NCBI RefSeq assembly: GCF_016786355.1 | Contig: NZ_JADWYX010000016.1 | Span: 44,655-108,654 of the forward strand | Origin: Frankia sp. AgB1.9 | GTDB taxonomy: Bacteria; Actinomycetota; Actinomycetes; Frankiales; Frankiaceae | Reading direction: 5' to 3' | DNA length: 64,000 nt | Shown: one piece after another, positions 1 to 8,299 of the stretch | How positions within the stretch are numbered: position 1 is the first letter of the stretch | Layout: each line of letters begins with the position of its first letter | Notes under the pieces: model-generated | Database searches by the model: none | Told to the model about the DNA's origin: nothing | Seen by the model: only the letters and a program-made list of their open reading frames with translations | Translations under genes and position numbers: made by a program

Positions 1-81
1 TCCAGCGGGCGTCCGAGCGGCCCGGATTCTAGGGTGAGGCGAAAGGCCCAGCCAGAAAGGCGGCAGCGGGGAGGCGAGGTG

Positions 82-773
82 ATGCCCGATATCGACTACG
101 CCACGCTTTTCATCGCCGTGCCAAGCCCGCTCCTCGTGCTGGGGCCAGATCTGGTGATCGCGGACGCCAACCGGGCATACCTGGAAGCGACCAACCGGAC
201 CAGGAACGATCTGGTCGGCGCGTATCTCTTCGAGGCCTTTCCAGCCAATCCCGCCGACGGCCAGGCCGACGGGGTGAAGAACCTCAGTCTCTCCTTCCAG
301 CGTGTCCTGGCCACCCGGAAGCGGGACATGATGGTCGTCCAGAAGTACGACATCCCCGCCGCCGGCCAGCCTGGCGCGTTCGAGGAGCGCTGGTGGTTCG
401 CCGTGAACACACCCGTCCTCGGCCCGGACGGGCAGGGGCAGGGGATCATCCACCGGGTCGAGGACGTGACGGCGTTCGTCCGGGCGCAGGCCGGCGTCGC
501 CGCACCGATCCACCGCTCGCCGCGCGGCCCCGGCAGGCCCCCCGGCCCCAGGCGGGCACGTCCTACCATGCCGACGACACGCTGGTGCTCTACACCGACG
601 GCCTGATCGAACGCCGCGGCGAGGACATCGAGGCCGGGCTGGACCGCCTGGTCCAGGCGCTGCTGGACAACCGCGCTCTCAGCCCGGAATGCCTGGCCGA
701 CGCGTTGCTGGACCGCCTCGGCGTCGCGGGCGGGGCACGCGACGACATCGGCCTCATCGTCGTCCGGCTCTGA
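82..773 (+). pseudogene. Broken PAS-SpoIIE phosphatase (internal deletion and frame change)
   Basis: A PAS sensor domain of about 125 residues begins at an ATG with a GGGGAGG ribosome site seven bases upstream. Near base 490 it loses resemblance to anything, and from about base 490 a different frame carries only the tail of a SpoIIE/PP2C phosphatase: the motif DDTLVLYTDGL and, close to the stop, ARDDIGLIVV. The intact phosphatase at 40383-42278 has more than 200 residues of PP2C core; here almost all of it is missing, including the first metal-binding aspartates. The family normally dephosphorylates anti-anti-sigma factors. I read this as a gene whose middle was deleted, joining both ends out of frame; an assembly error is the alternative. 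It precedes two roadblock genes on the other strand. Confidence 0.7.
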
Positions 774-791
774 GGGTCGTCCGGCTCTGAG
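761..791. repeat. 17-bp-period duplication over a stop codon
   Basis: The 14 bases CGTCCGGCTCTGAG occur at 761-774 and again at 778-791. Both copies contain the TGA that ends the broken phosphatase frame, so the stop codon is duplicated just downstream. Confidence 0.8.
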
Positions 792-807
792 CAGGCGCCG
801 CGGCCGG

Positions 808-841
808 CGGGTGGGTCAGGCCGCCGGGTGGGTCAGGCCGC
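808..841. repeat. 17-bp tandem duplication over the roadblock stop codon
   Basis: CGGGTGGGTCAGGCCGC is present twice head to tail (808-824, 825-841). Each copy contains the complement of TGA; the one at 833-835 ends the roadblock reading frame on the minus strand. Confidence 0.85.
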
Positions 842-1206
842 CAGTAGTTCGCCCAGTCGGGTGACGGCGGGCCGCGAGTACAGGTGCAGCCTGTTGATGT
901 CGAGACCCTCGTCGCCCAGGACGACGAGCAGGTTGGTCTGGCCGACGGCGTACACGACGATGTGCCCGCCCGCGCAGCGGGTGATGACCTCGCGCAGCTC
1001 GCCCATGCCGACCTCGGCGCCGTGCTCTTGCCCAGGCCGAGCGCCACGGCGGCCATCGCCGCGAGGACCTCCGGGCGGACGTCGCTCGCGTCGTGGGTGA
1101 CCAACAGCCCGTCGACCGAGGCCACCGCGCTGTTGGTCACGCCGGCCACCTGCTCACGCAGCGTCATGAGTTCCGTGAAAACGGATTCGGTATTCATCCG
1201 GCGCAT
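833..1206 (-). pseudogene. Frameshifted roadblock/LC7 protein
   Basis: The minus strand starts at 1206 behind a GGAGG six bases away and reads a typical roadblock/LC7 N-terminus (start MRRMNTESVF; SVDGLLVTHD further in). At about base 1030 the similarity jumps to another frame, which continues with GELREVITRCAGGHIVVYAV and ends at 833. Together the two parts make a normal-length roadblock protein of about 120 residues, so one base has been lost or gained. Roadblock proteins act with MglA-like small GTPases or with sensor kinases in actinomycete conservons. An intact paralogue lies directly upstream at 1273-1638. A sequencing error would make this a working gene. Confidence 0.72.
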
Positions 1207-1272
1207 TCATCGCCTCCATAACGGGGCTCCCCGCGCAGAGAGCCGGACGACTGGTTCATCGATGGCCGGCCG

Positions 1273-1638
1273 TCACATGCTCAGTTCACGTTCGATGGCG
1301 CGCAGGCGGTGGCGGGCAAGCGCGAGGTTGGCGCGGGACCGGTCCAGCGCGAGGTAGAGGAAAAGCTGGCTCCCGCCACGGCTGAGCAGACGGATGAGGT
1401 GGTACTGCCGGTCCAGGGTGATCAGGATGTCCTCGATCCCCTCCCGGACGCCCAGCGCCTCGAGCGTCCTGGCCTTGGCCCGGACGACCTCGGTGTTTCC
1501 CGCGGCGGCGATCTCCAGGTTCAGCGCGCGGCCACCCCCGGCGGCGCCCAGCATCATGCCGCTCTCGTAGTCGACCAGCGCCACCCCCTGTGCGCCGTCG
1601 AGCGTCATCGCTTCCTTGAGCGCGGTCTCGATGTCCAT
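1273..1638 (-). CDS. Roadblock/LC7 domain protein
   Basis: This 121-residue protein has the roadblock/LC7 pattern: an N-terminal helix (start MDIETALKEAM), then GVALVDYESGMMLG, a helix with EVVRAKARTLEALG, and strands DILITLDRQYHLIRLL and QLFLYLALDR. I chose the ATG at 1638 because similarity begins there; no strong ribosome site is visible, and the frame stays open upstream to 1830 without recognisable sequence. The family regulates small Ras-like GTPases or forms dimers with signalling partners; no GTPase gene is in view. It lies in the same direction as the frameshifted roadblock gene at 833-1206, 66 bases away, and diverges from the ferredoxin-reductase gene. Confidence 0.8.
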   Translation of the reverse strand: MDIETALKEAMTLDGAQGVALVDYESGMMLGAAGGGRALNLEIAAAGNTEVVRAKARTLEALGVREGIEDILITLDRQYHLIRLLSRGGSQLFLYLALDRSRANLALARHRLRAIERELSM

Positions 1639-1807
1639 GTCGCGGCGCAACCCCCACGACGCCCCGTAAACCCGAGCGACACCCAGGGGCGTCCCTGCCG
1701 TGGGTGGAACCGCGTGACCTGGGTTTTCCCGCTCGCCCCGAGGGGAGGAGCCCGCTGGCGTCGGCGCCGGCCGCCGGCCCTGATCTCGCTCGGTCCGGGG
1801 GGACGTC

Positions 1808-3451
1808 GTGAGACTGGTTGTGGACCTCACCCGTTGTCAGGGGTACGCGCAGTGCGCGTTCCTGGCTCCGGACGTGTTCAGGATGCAGGGTGACGAGGCG
1901 CTCTGGTATGACCCGGAGCCCGACGACTCGCGGCGGGAGCAGGTGCTGCGGGCCGCGGCTGCCTGCCCGGTCCAGGCCCTGCGGGTCGAACCGGCGCGGA
2001 TGCGGGACGTCCCCGCCGGGACCTGGTCGGCACACGCCGAGGCCGGCCCAGGCCGTCCCCCGCTCAATGGCGACGCCGACAGCGCGCTGACGCGCACCGG
2101 CCGGATTGTGATCGTCGGCGCCTCGCTCGCCGGTCTGCGGGCCGCGGTGACGCTGCGCCAGGAGGGTTTCGCCGGCTCGCTGACGCTGATCGGCGACGAG
2201 GCGAGCGAGCCCTACGACCGGCCGCCGCTGTCGAAGCAGGTGGTCGACGGCTGGGTCGCCGGTGGGCACACCGCGCTCCCCCGGCCGGGTGACCTCGCGG
2301 CGCGGTGGCGCCTCGGCGTGGCCGCGACTGGCCTGGACCTCGCGCGCAAGCGGGTACTGCTCGCCGACGGCGAGCAGGTCGAGTTCGACCGTCTGCTGAT
2401 CGCCACCGGCGCCCGGGGCCGGCCCTGGCCCAAGCCCGCGCAGGCCACGCTGGACGGCGTGTTCGTGCTGCGGGGTGGGAGCGACGCCGCCGGCCTGCGG
2501 CAACGGCTGGCGGCCAGGCCTCGCCGGGTGCTCGTGATCGGCGCGGGCTTCACCGGTTCCGAGGTCGCCTCCTCGTGCCGTGGGCTCGGGCTGCCGGTCA
2601 CTGTCGCCGAGCGGGGCCAGGCGCCGCTGGTCGGCGCGCTCGGCCAGGCCGTCGGAGCCATCGCCGCCGACCTGCACCGCGAGAACGGCGTCGACCTGCG
2701 CTGCGGCGTGACGGTCACCGACCTCGAAGGAGACGACGCCGGGCGGCTTCGCGCCGCGCGCCTGTCGGACGGGACCGTGCTCGACGTCGACGTGGCCGTC
2801 GTCGCGCTCGGCAGCGTGCGCAACGTCGAATGGCTGGAGGACTCCGGGCTCGCCGCCGGGCCGTGGGGTGTCGGCTGTGACACCGGCTGCCGGGCCTTCA
2901 CCGTCGACGGCATGGTCGCCGACGACGTGTTCGTCGCCGGCGACGTGGCGCGCTGCCCGCACCCGGTCTACGACTACCAGTTCCTCGCGCTGGAGCACTG
3001 GGGCAACGCGGTCGCCCAGGGCGAGATCGCGGCCCACAACATGATCAACCCGCAGACCCGGCGCTGGCCGCACCTGGCGATCCCCAGCTTCTGGTCGACG
3101 CAGTTCGGTATCGAGATCAAGTCGGTGGGGGTGCCCACCTTCGCGGACGAGGTCGTCTTCGCCCAGGGCTCGGTGGCCGACCGGCGTTTCGTCGCCGTCT
3201 ACGGGTGTCGCGGCCGGGTCACCGCGGCCGTCGCGTTCGACCAGGGCAAATGGCTCGAGTTCTACGAGGGCCTGATCAGGCAGGCCGCGCCGTTCCCGCC
3301 GGAGTTCCGGACCGTCGACGCGGCGGACGGCCGGCGGCCCGTACCGGCGGGAATCTCCGAGACGCCGATGCTGGTCCGCCAGGCGACCGTCGTCGTCACC
3401 GGCCACAGCCCGGACCAGCGCCGGGCCCAGTACGTCCGCCGGGACCGTTGA
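1808..3451 (+). CDS. Ferredoxin-NAD(P)H ferredoxin reductase fusion
   Basis: The 547-residue protein joins two redox modules. Residues 1-65 are a [3Fe-4S] ferredoxin with C10, C16 and C53-P54; Y13 stands where a fourth cysteine would be, as in P450-type ferredoxins. Residues 100-490 are a pyridine-nucleotide-disulfide oxidoreductase: FAD site GASLAG at 104-109, PYDRPPLSK at 135-143, NAD(P) site GAGFTG at 245-250, and a C-terminal reductase domain. The GTG start follows a G-rich ribosome site. A P450 gene begins 58 bases downstream, so the fusion most likely delivers electrons from NAD(P)H to that P450. In most actinomycetes these two proteins are encoded separately. Confidence 0.88.
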   Translation: MRLVVDLTRCQGYAQCAFLAPDVFRMQGDEALWYDPEPDDSRREQVLRAAAACPVQALRVEPARMRDVPAGTWSAHAEAGPGRPPLNGDADSALTRTGRIVIVGASLAGLRAAVTLRQEGFAGSLTLIGDEASEPYDRPPLSKQVVDGWVAGGHTALPRPGDLAARWRLGVAATGLDLARKRVLLADGEQVEFDRLLIATGARGRPWPKPAQATLDGVFVLRGGSDAAGLRQRLAARPRRVLVIGAGFTGSEVASSCRGLGLPVTVAERGQAPLVGALGQAVGAIAADLHRENGVDLRCGVTVTDLEGDDAGRLRAARLSDGTVLDVDVAVVALGSVRNVEWLEDSGLAAGPWGVGCDTGCRAFTVDGMVADDVFVAGDVARCPHPVYDYQFLALEHWGNAVAQGEIAAHNMINPQTRRWPHLAIPSFWSTQFGIEIKSVGVPTFADEVVFAQGSVADRRFVAVYGCRGRVTAAVAFDQGKWLEFYEGLIRQAAPFPPEFRTVDAADGRRPVPAGISETPMLVRQATVVVTGHSPDQRRAQYVRRDR

Positions 3452-3509
3452 TCCGGCGGCCCGCCCAACCCCGAACGCTCTCGCCGTCGAAACCACCGGA
3501 GGGGCCGCC

Positions 3510-4781
3510 ATGGCGCCGGCCAGCGTCTTCGACCAGATCCTCGACTACGGCAGTCGGGCCGACCCGTATCCGCTGTACGCCCAGCTGCGCCGCACCCCGG
3601 TCAGCCGCTCCGACGACGGCACCTTCGTCGTCAGCACCTACGTGGAGATCGCCGGCCTGCTGCACGACCCGCGGCTCAGCTCGGACCGGCGTAACCGGGC
3701 CGACCCGGCCATGGTGGACGGACCGGACCTGCCGCCGGCGTTCATCGGCCTCGACCCGCCCGCGCACGACCGGATCCGCCGGCTGTTGACGCGGCACTTC
3801 GGGCCGCCGCGCAGCCCGGGCCGCGTCGTCGGCCTGGTCCCCGCGATGGCCGAGATCGCCGGCAGCCTGGCCGACGACCTGGCCGGCCGTGACCGGGTCG
3901 ACCTGGTCGACGACTTCGCCTACCCGCTCCCGGTCACGGTCATCTGCCGGCTGCTCGGGGTTCCGCCCGAGGACGAGCCCCGCTTCCGGGTCTGGGCGGA
4001 CGTCGCCGTGGCCGCGACCGACCCCGCCACCGGGGACCTCGCCACCCGGCTGAACCGCCGGGCCGGGGCGATGGTCGAGCTCGGCGGCTACCTCGGCGCG
4101 CTCGCCGACGCCGGGCGGCGCCATCCCGGCGACGACCTGCTGTCCGGGCTCGCCACCGACGACGGTCCGGACGGCAGTCTGTCGCGCGAGGAGATCATGG
4201 CCAACGCCGCGTTGCTGTTGATCGCCGGTCATGAGACCACGGTCAACCTCATCGCGAACGGGATGCTCACCCTGCTGCGGTACCCCGCGATCCTCGCGCG
4301 GCTGCGACGTGAGCCCGACCTCGCCGCCCGGCTGGTGGAGGAGCTGCTGCGCTACGAGCCGCCGGTGCAGTACCTGCCGAACCGGACCGCCCTCGACGAT
4401 CTCGAGGTCGCCGGGACCACGATCTCGCGCGGCGCGGCGGTCGCGCTCGTCCTGGCCGCCGGGAACCGCGACCCCGGCCACGTCCATGACCCCGACCGCT
4501 TCGACCCGGACCGGCCGAACATCGAGCACCTCGGCTTCGGGGGTGGCGTGCACTACTGTTTCGGCGCCCCGTTGGCCCGGCTGGAGGCGCAGCTCGCGCT
4601 CACCGAGCTGGCCCGCCGGCTGGTGAACCCACGGCTGCTCGCCGACCCGCCGCCCTACCGGCCGAGCCCGGTGCTGCGCGGGCCCCGCCATCTGCCGGTC
4701 ATGATCGACGACGTGACACCGGGACCAGACCGGCCACGCCAGCTGGTGTCCACCGGGCCGACCCGGCGGCCGGCGCCCTGA
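3510..4781 (+). CDS. Cytochrome P450 (first)
   Basis: A 423-residue soluble bacterial P450. The oxygen-activating I-helix motif is AGHETT (239-244), the ExxR motif is E278-R281, and the heme-binding loop FGGGVHYCFG places the ligand at C350. A GGAGGGG ribosome site precedes the ATG. It lies 58 bases after the ferredoxin-reductase fusion, with which it probably forms a complete monooxygenase. The substrate cannot be told from sequence; the AGHETT signature is common to many actinomycete secondary-metabolism and xenobiotic P450s. The gene after it is unrelated and on the other strand. Confidence 0.93.
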   Translation: MAPASVFDQILDYGSRADPYPLYAQLRRTPVSRSDDGTFVVSTYVEIAGLLHDPRLSSDRRNRADPAMVDGPDLPPAFIGLDPPAHDRIRRLLTRHFGPPRSPGRVVGLVPAMAEIAGSLADDLAGRDRVDLVDDFAYPLPVTVICRLLGVPPEDEPRFRVWADVAVAATDPATGDLATRLNRRAGAMVELGGYLGALADAGRRHPGDDLLSGLATDDGPDGSLSREEIMANAALLLIAGHETTVNLIANGMLTLLRYPAILARLRREPDLAARLVEELLRYEPPVQYLPNRTALDDLEVAGTTISRGAAVALVLAAGNRDPGHVHDPDRFDPDRPNIEHLGFGGGVHYCFGAPLARLEAQLALTELARRLVNPRLLADPPPYRPSPVLRGPRHLPVMIDDVTPGPDRPRQLVSTGPTRRPAP

Positions 4782-4823
4782 CCTCGTCTCCCATCCGCGC
4801 CGAGCGGCGACGGCCGGGCCTGC

Positions 4824-5549
4824 TCAGCCGGCCGAGCCGCGCTCGGAGAGCTCGACCTTGCTGCGCTGCAGCATCAGCCGGATGGCCGGCCCCTGGCTCG
4901 CGGGCTCTCCCGACGACGGCGGGTTGGCGAAGTACGCGACGAGGTTGCACGCGTACGGCGCCGCGCCGACCGTGACGCGGTAGCGCACCGGGTGTGGGCT
5001 GTCCCAGTGCACCCGCACCCCGTCGCCGCCGGGCCCGAGCAGCTCGTCCAGCTCGGCGCGGTGAGGCCCGCCGCCGGTCGGGGTGACCTGGAGGTCGGTC
5101 ACGGAGCCGTCCCGCTCGGAGATCTCCAGCCGGTCGACGCCTGCCGGGGGCGGCGTCAGCAGCCGGTAGCCGATCGCCTCCACCAGTTCACCGGTCAGGC
5201 CGAACGCGGCGATCACCTGCTCGGCCGGGCTGCCCGCCACCGCGCAGAGCCGATGCGCCCAGTCCGCGACGACGATCGCGTCGAACCTGCCGCGGCCGAC
5301 CCGCGCATCCCCGGCGACGCGCAGCGCCTCCGGCCCGACGAGCGGCTTCGTCCAGGCGGGTGGCCAGTCCTCCAGGTCGAAACCGGGGCGCCCGTCGATG
5401 AGCACGGTGTAGAGCGGCTCGGCCGGAAAGTCGTTGACCCGGATCGTAAGCTCGCTGCCCGCATGGTCAGCGCGGAAGGGGAACTCACCGTTCCCGGTGC
5501 GGCTCCACGCGATCGGCTGCTCCGAGAGCCGGCCGAACCCCGTCGCCAT
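4824..5549 (-). CDS. Conserved hypothetical protein
   Basis: A 241-residue protein with no domain I recognise. It starts at an ATG directly behind a GGGGAGGGG ribosome site, which fixes the start well inside the longer open frame. There is no signal peptide or membrane segment. The sequence is rich in beta-like stretches (SELTIRVNDF, YTVLIDG, RYRVTVGAAPYACNLVAYF) and looks like a compact soluble beta protein. It converges on the P450 gene with a gap of 42 bases and diverges from the MFS gene. No function is assigned. Confidence 0.75.
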   Translation of the reverse strand: MATGFGRLSEQPIAWSRTGNGEFPFRADHAGSELTIRVNDFPAEPLYTVLIDGRPGFDLEDWPPAWTKPLVGPEALRVAGDARVGRGRFDAIVVADWAHRLCAVAGSPAEQVIAAFGLTGELVEAIGYRLLTPPPAGVDRLEISERDGSVTDLQVTPTGGGPHRAELDELLGPGGDGVRVHWDSPHPVRYRVTVGAAPYACNLVAYFANPPSSGEPASQGPAIRLMLQRSKVELSERGSAG

Positions 5550-5767
5550 GTCCCCTCCCCGGCCCGCCGAACACCCCGCGCTGGCAGGGTCGGGCCGAAG
5601 CATAGCGGCACCGGCTGGCCTCAGAACGGGCCGATGATCCCGGCCGAAATCCTGTTGGAGCAGGGGTGCGGCCAGAGGAGCGAGGTCCGGCCATGAGCCA
5701 GGGGCCCCGCTAAGCGTCCTGGATGTCCTGACTGGGGCTTTCGTGCTCGGGACCGGGGCGGCGGCTC

Positions 5768-5773
5768 TACGAT
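5768..5773 (+). promoter_or_regulatory. Candidate -10 element for a leaderless transcript
   Basis: TACGAT lies six bases before the ATG at 5780. That distance would place transcription start on the start codon itself, which fits the absence of a ribosome site. No clear -35 box is seen. Confidence 0.4.
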
Positions 5774-5779
5774 CACGCC

Positions 5780-7099
5780 ATGTCAGCCCCACCCGCCGAC
5801 GCGCGGGACAGCACCGACGACGGCCTCGCGGTGGCGACCCAGCCGGCCGGGACCGCCCGGTCGGCCGGGGCCCTCGCCGCGGCGCCCGCCCGAGACCAGA
5901 TTCGCTACCGCGACCCCGCGCGGCTCCCCTACCTGCTGTCGACGGTCGGGCTGGAGTGCATGACGGCCGTCGCGGCGCCGTTCTTCTCGCGCACGCTGCG
6001 GGCCGCGCCCTTCGCACTCGCCGGTGTCGAGGCGGCCGGCCGGGCCGGCGGGGCGGCCGCCCGGTACGGCCGCAACCAGCTCGCCGACCGGCGTCCCGGC
6101 CTGCGCGGCGCCCTCGACCTGGCGGCGAGCGCGGGGCTCGCCCTGGCCGCCGGCTTTCTCGCGGCCAGCGGCGCGCTGTGGCAGGCCGGCGCCTGCCGGG
6201 CCGGCTCGTGGGCGGCCCGTGGGCTCGGCACGCCGGCCCTGGAGGAGGAGGCGAGCGCGGCCGGGCCGGCCCGGCTAGGGCGCCGGCTGGGATTCGAGCG
6301 GTCGGTCGGCGCGCTCGGCGGCGCCCTCGGCGCCCTGGTGACGGTGGCCCTGCTGGAGTTCACCAGCCCACGCGGCGTCATCGGCTTCGCCGCGATCCCG
6401 ATCGCGCTGGCGGTGGTGGTGAGCGCCGTGGCCATGCTCCGGGGCCGGGGCACCGCCGCGCAGGCGCCGACGGCACCGACCCAGATCAAGATCACCCAGC
6501 TGCGCGGCCGGGCGCTGGGCACGCTGCTGGTCGGGGTCGCCTGCTACGAGGCGTCCAACATCGCGGTGGTCCTGCTCCTGCTGCGGGCGTCCAAGGTCGT
6601 CGGCTCCAGCGGAGCGCTCGCGACCGCCCAGCGGGTCGCTCTGTGCTACGGGCTCTACCAGCTGACGGCCGCCGTCTGCGCGGCCTGGGTCGGGCGGCTG
6701 GTGGACCGAGTCGGGACCGGTTTCGTGCTGGCCGCCGGCGGGGTGAGCCTGCTGCTGGCCTACCTGGGCCTGGCCACCATCACGGCCGACCACAACGTCA
6801 CGCTCGCCGTCTGTTTCCTGCTCGCGGGCGCGGCTGCCGGCGCGGTCGACACCGCCGAGTACACCGGCGTGGCCCGGCTCGCCGGGCCGGAGAGCTGCCG
6901 CGCCGCGTTCGGGGCGCTCGCCGGCATCCAGAGCGCGGGCCGGGTGCTCGCGACGCTCACGGCCGGCGGTCTCTGGACGCTGGTCGGGCCGAAGGCCGGC
7001 CTCCTGGTCTGCGGCCCGCTGCTGGTGGTCGCGACGGTCATCTTCCTGCTGCGGGCCGACCGTCCGCACCGCCAGGCGCGGGCCGAGCTGACCGGCTAG
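5780..7099 (+). CDS. MFS-type membrane transporter
   Basis: A 439-residue integral membrane protein with about twelve hydrophobic segments after a 45-residue polar N-terminus. The centre has a polar loop of about 30 residues between two six-helix halves, as in the major facilitator superfamily. The loop pattern AWVGRLVDRVGTG in the second half resembles the MFS motif between helices 2 and 3 or 8 and 9. Many small residues (A, G) are present, typical of actinomycete exporters. Substrate is unknown. No ribosome site precedes the ATG. It converges with the flavin reductase gene, ten bases apart. Confidence 0.8.
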   Translation: MSAPPADARDSTDDGLAVATQPAGTARSAGALAAAPARDQIRYRDPARLPYLLSTVGLECMTAVAAPFFSRTLRAAPFALAGVEAAGRAGGAAARYGRNQLADRRPGLRGALDLAASAGLALAAGFLAASGALWQAGACRAGSWAARGLGTPALEEEASAAGPARLGRRLGFERSVGALGGALGALVTVALLEFTSPRGVIGFAAIPIALAVVVSAVAMLRGRGTAAQAPTAPTQIKITQLRGRALGTLLVGVACYEASNIAVVLLLLRASKVVGSSGALATAQRVALCYGLYQLTAAVCAAWVGRLVDRVGTGFVLAAGGVSLLLAYLGLATITADHNVTLAVCFLLAGAAAGAVDTAEYTGVARLAGPESCRAAFGALAGIQSAGRVLATLTAGGLWTLVGPKAGLLVCGPLLVVATVIFLLRADRPHRQARAELTG

Positions 7100-7109
7100 C
7101 GGCCGGGCG

Positions 7110-8291
7110 TCAGGTCGGCTGGGCGCCACCGAGCGCGGTGGTGACCGTGGCGGCCGCCGCCCGCAGCGCCGCGACCGGGTCGTCGCCGCCGCCGTCGAGC
7201 GGGCGGTGCACGCCGATCAGGGTGAGGACGAGGACGGCGGTGCCGTCGCGGCCGAAGACCGGCGCGGACAGCGTGCGCAGCTCGTCCGCGTGCCGGCGCG
7301 GAACCTGCCCCTCGGGTGACGCCACCGCCGGCGACTCGTAGCCGGGCGGAAGCGACCGGATCAGCCGGCGGATCGCGTCGTGGCCCGGGTCGGCCGGGTC
7401 GGTCGGGTCGGCCTTCGCGAGGACCGTGTTCAGCGCGCCGTGCCAGTCCCGGCCACGGCCGACCGAGTAGCCGGCGGCCCGCACCTGCGCGAGGGTCTCC
7501 TCCAGAGCGGCGACGGTACCGGGCGGGCTGTCCTTGCCTGCGCGGTCCAGCCAGGCCCGGCGCGCCAGCGGGCCGGCCCAGGCGACGAACGCCGTGCCCA
7601 GCGGCGGCAGGAACGGGATGCGCTGCCCGACCCTCGGCGCGAGCTCCCCCGACGACCCGGCGCTGGCGTTCGCGACCAGCACCATCTCGTCGCCGACCGC
7701 CGCGCTGGCCACGCACTCGGCGGCGAACCGGGCGGCCAGGTCCTCCAGCTGCGGGCGGGCCAGGTCGGCCGTGCGCAGCTGGACGGCCAGGTCGCCTTCC
7801 CAGGCGGCGAGCGAGAGCGGCGAGAAACGGCCGTAGCCACCCTGGAAGAACACCAGCGGCAGCACGGAGCGCCCGACGTCGAGGGTCCGGACCCGCCCAA
7901 GCACGAGATCGTGGTCGCCGGCGGGATGGACGGCCTCCAGGTCGCAGTCGATCCAGGCGACGACGCCGTCGAGGACAGGTGCCCCCGACGGCGCCGAGCG
8001 CCAGGACAGCTCGGCGAACTTGTCGCCGCCCCGGACGGCGAACGTCCGGCAGACCGCCTCCTGGTCGAAGCCGAGGATGTTGACGCAGAACCGCCCGGTG
8101 GCGGCGATCCGCGGCCAGCTCGACGAGGAGCGGTCCGGGAAGAACGCGACCAGCGGTGGGTCGAGCGACGCCGACGCGAACGACCCGACGGCGAGCCCCA
8201 CCGGCGCACCGCCGGCGTCGAGGCCGGTGATGACCGCGACGCCGGTCGGGAAGTTCCCCAGCACCCGCCGGAAGAACCCGGGATCGATCAC
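7110..8291 (-). CDS. Flavin reductase domain fused to an IclR-type effector domain
   Basis: The 393-residue protein starts at GTG 8291, eight bases after the stop of the nitronate monooxygenase gene. Residues 1-155 are a RutF/HpaC-type flavin reductase: FFRRVLGNFPTGVAVITG, the SFASASLDPPLVAFF strand and GRFCVNIL, with a conserved HDLVLGRV. Residues 170-393 match the ligand-binding half of IclR regulators: VGQRIPFLPPLGTAFVAW, ETLAQVRAAGYSVGR and the closing LSAPVFGRDG. No helix-turn-helix is present. The first domain should make reduced FMN/FAD for a partner monooxygenase; the second may sense a small aromatic ligand. Co-transcription with the monooxygenase is likely. Confidence 0.82.
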   Translation of the reverse strand: MIDPGFFRRVLGNFPTGVAVITGLDAGGAPVGLAVGSFASASLDPPLVAFFPDRSSSSWPRIAATGRFCVNILGFDQEAVCRTFAVRGGDKFAELSWRSAPSGAPVLDGVVAWIDCDLEAVHPAGDHDLVLGRVRTLDVGRSVLPLVFFQGGYGRFSPLSLAAWEGDLAVQLRTADLARPQLEDLAARFAAECVASAAVGDEMVLVANASAGSSGELAPRVGQRIPFLPPLGTAFVAWAGPLARRAWLDRAGKDSPPGTVAALEETLAQVRAAGYSVGRGRDWHGALNTVLAKADPTDPADPGHDAIRRLIRSLPPGYESPAVASPEGQVPRRHADELRTLSAPVFGRDGTAVLVLTLIGVHRPLDGGGDDPVAALRAAAATVTTALGGAQPT

Positions 8292-8299
8292 GACCGGGC

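Noticed and set aside
1286..3511. A 741-codon minus-strand frame opposite the ferredoxin-reductase gene
   Set aside because: Shadow of a well-supported gene in high-G+C DNA; no recognisable motif.
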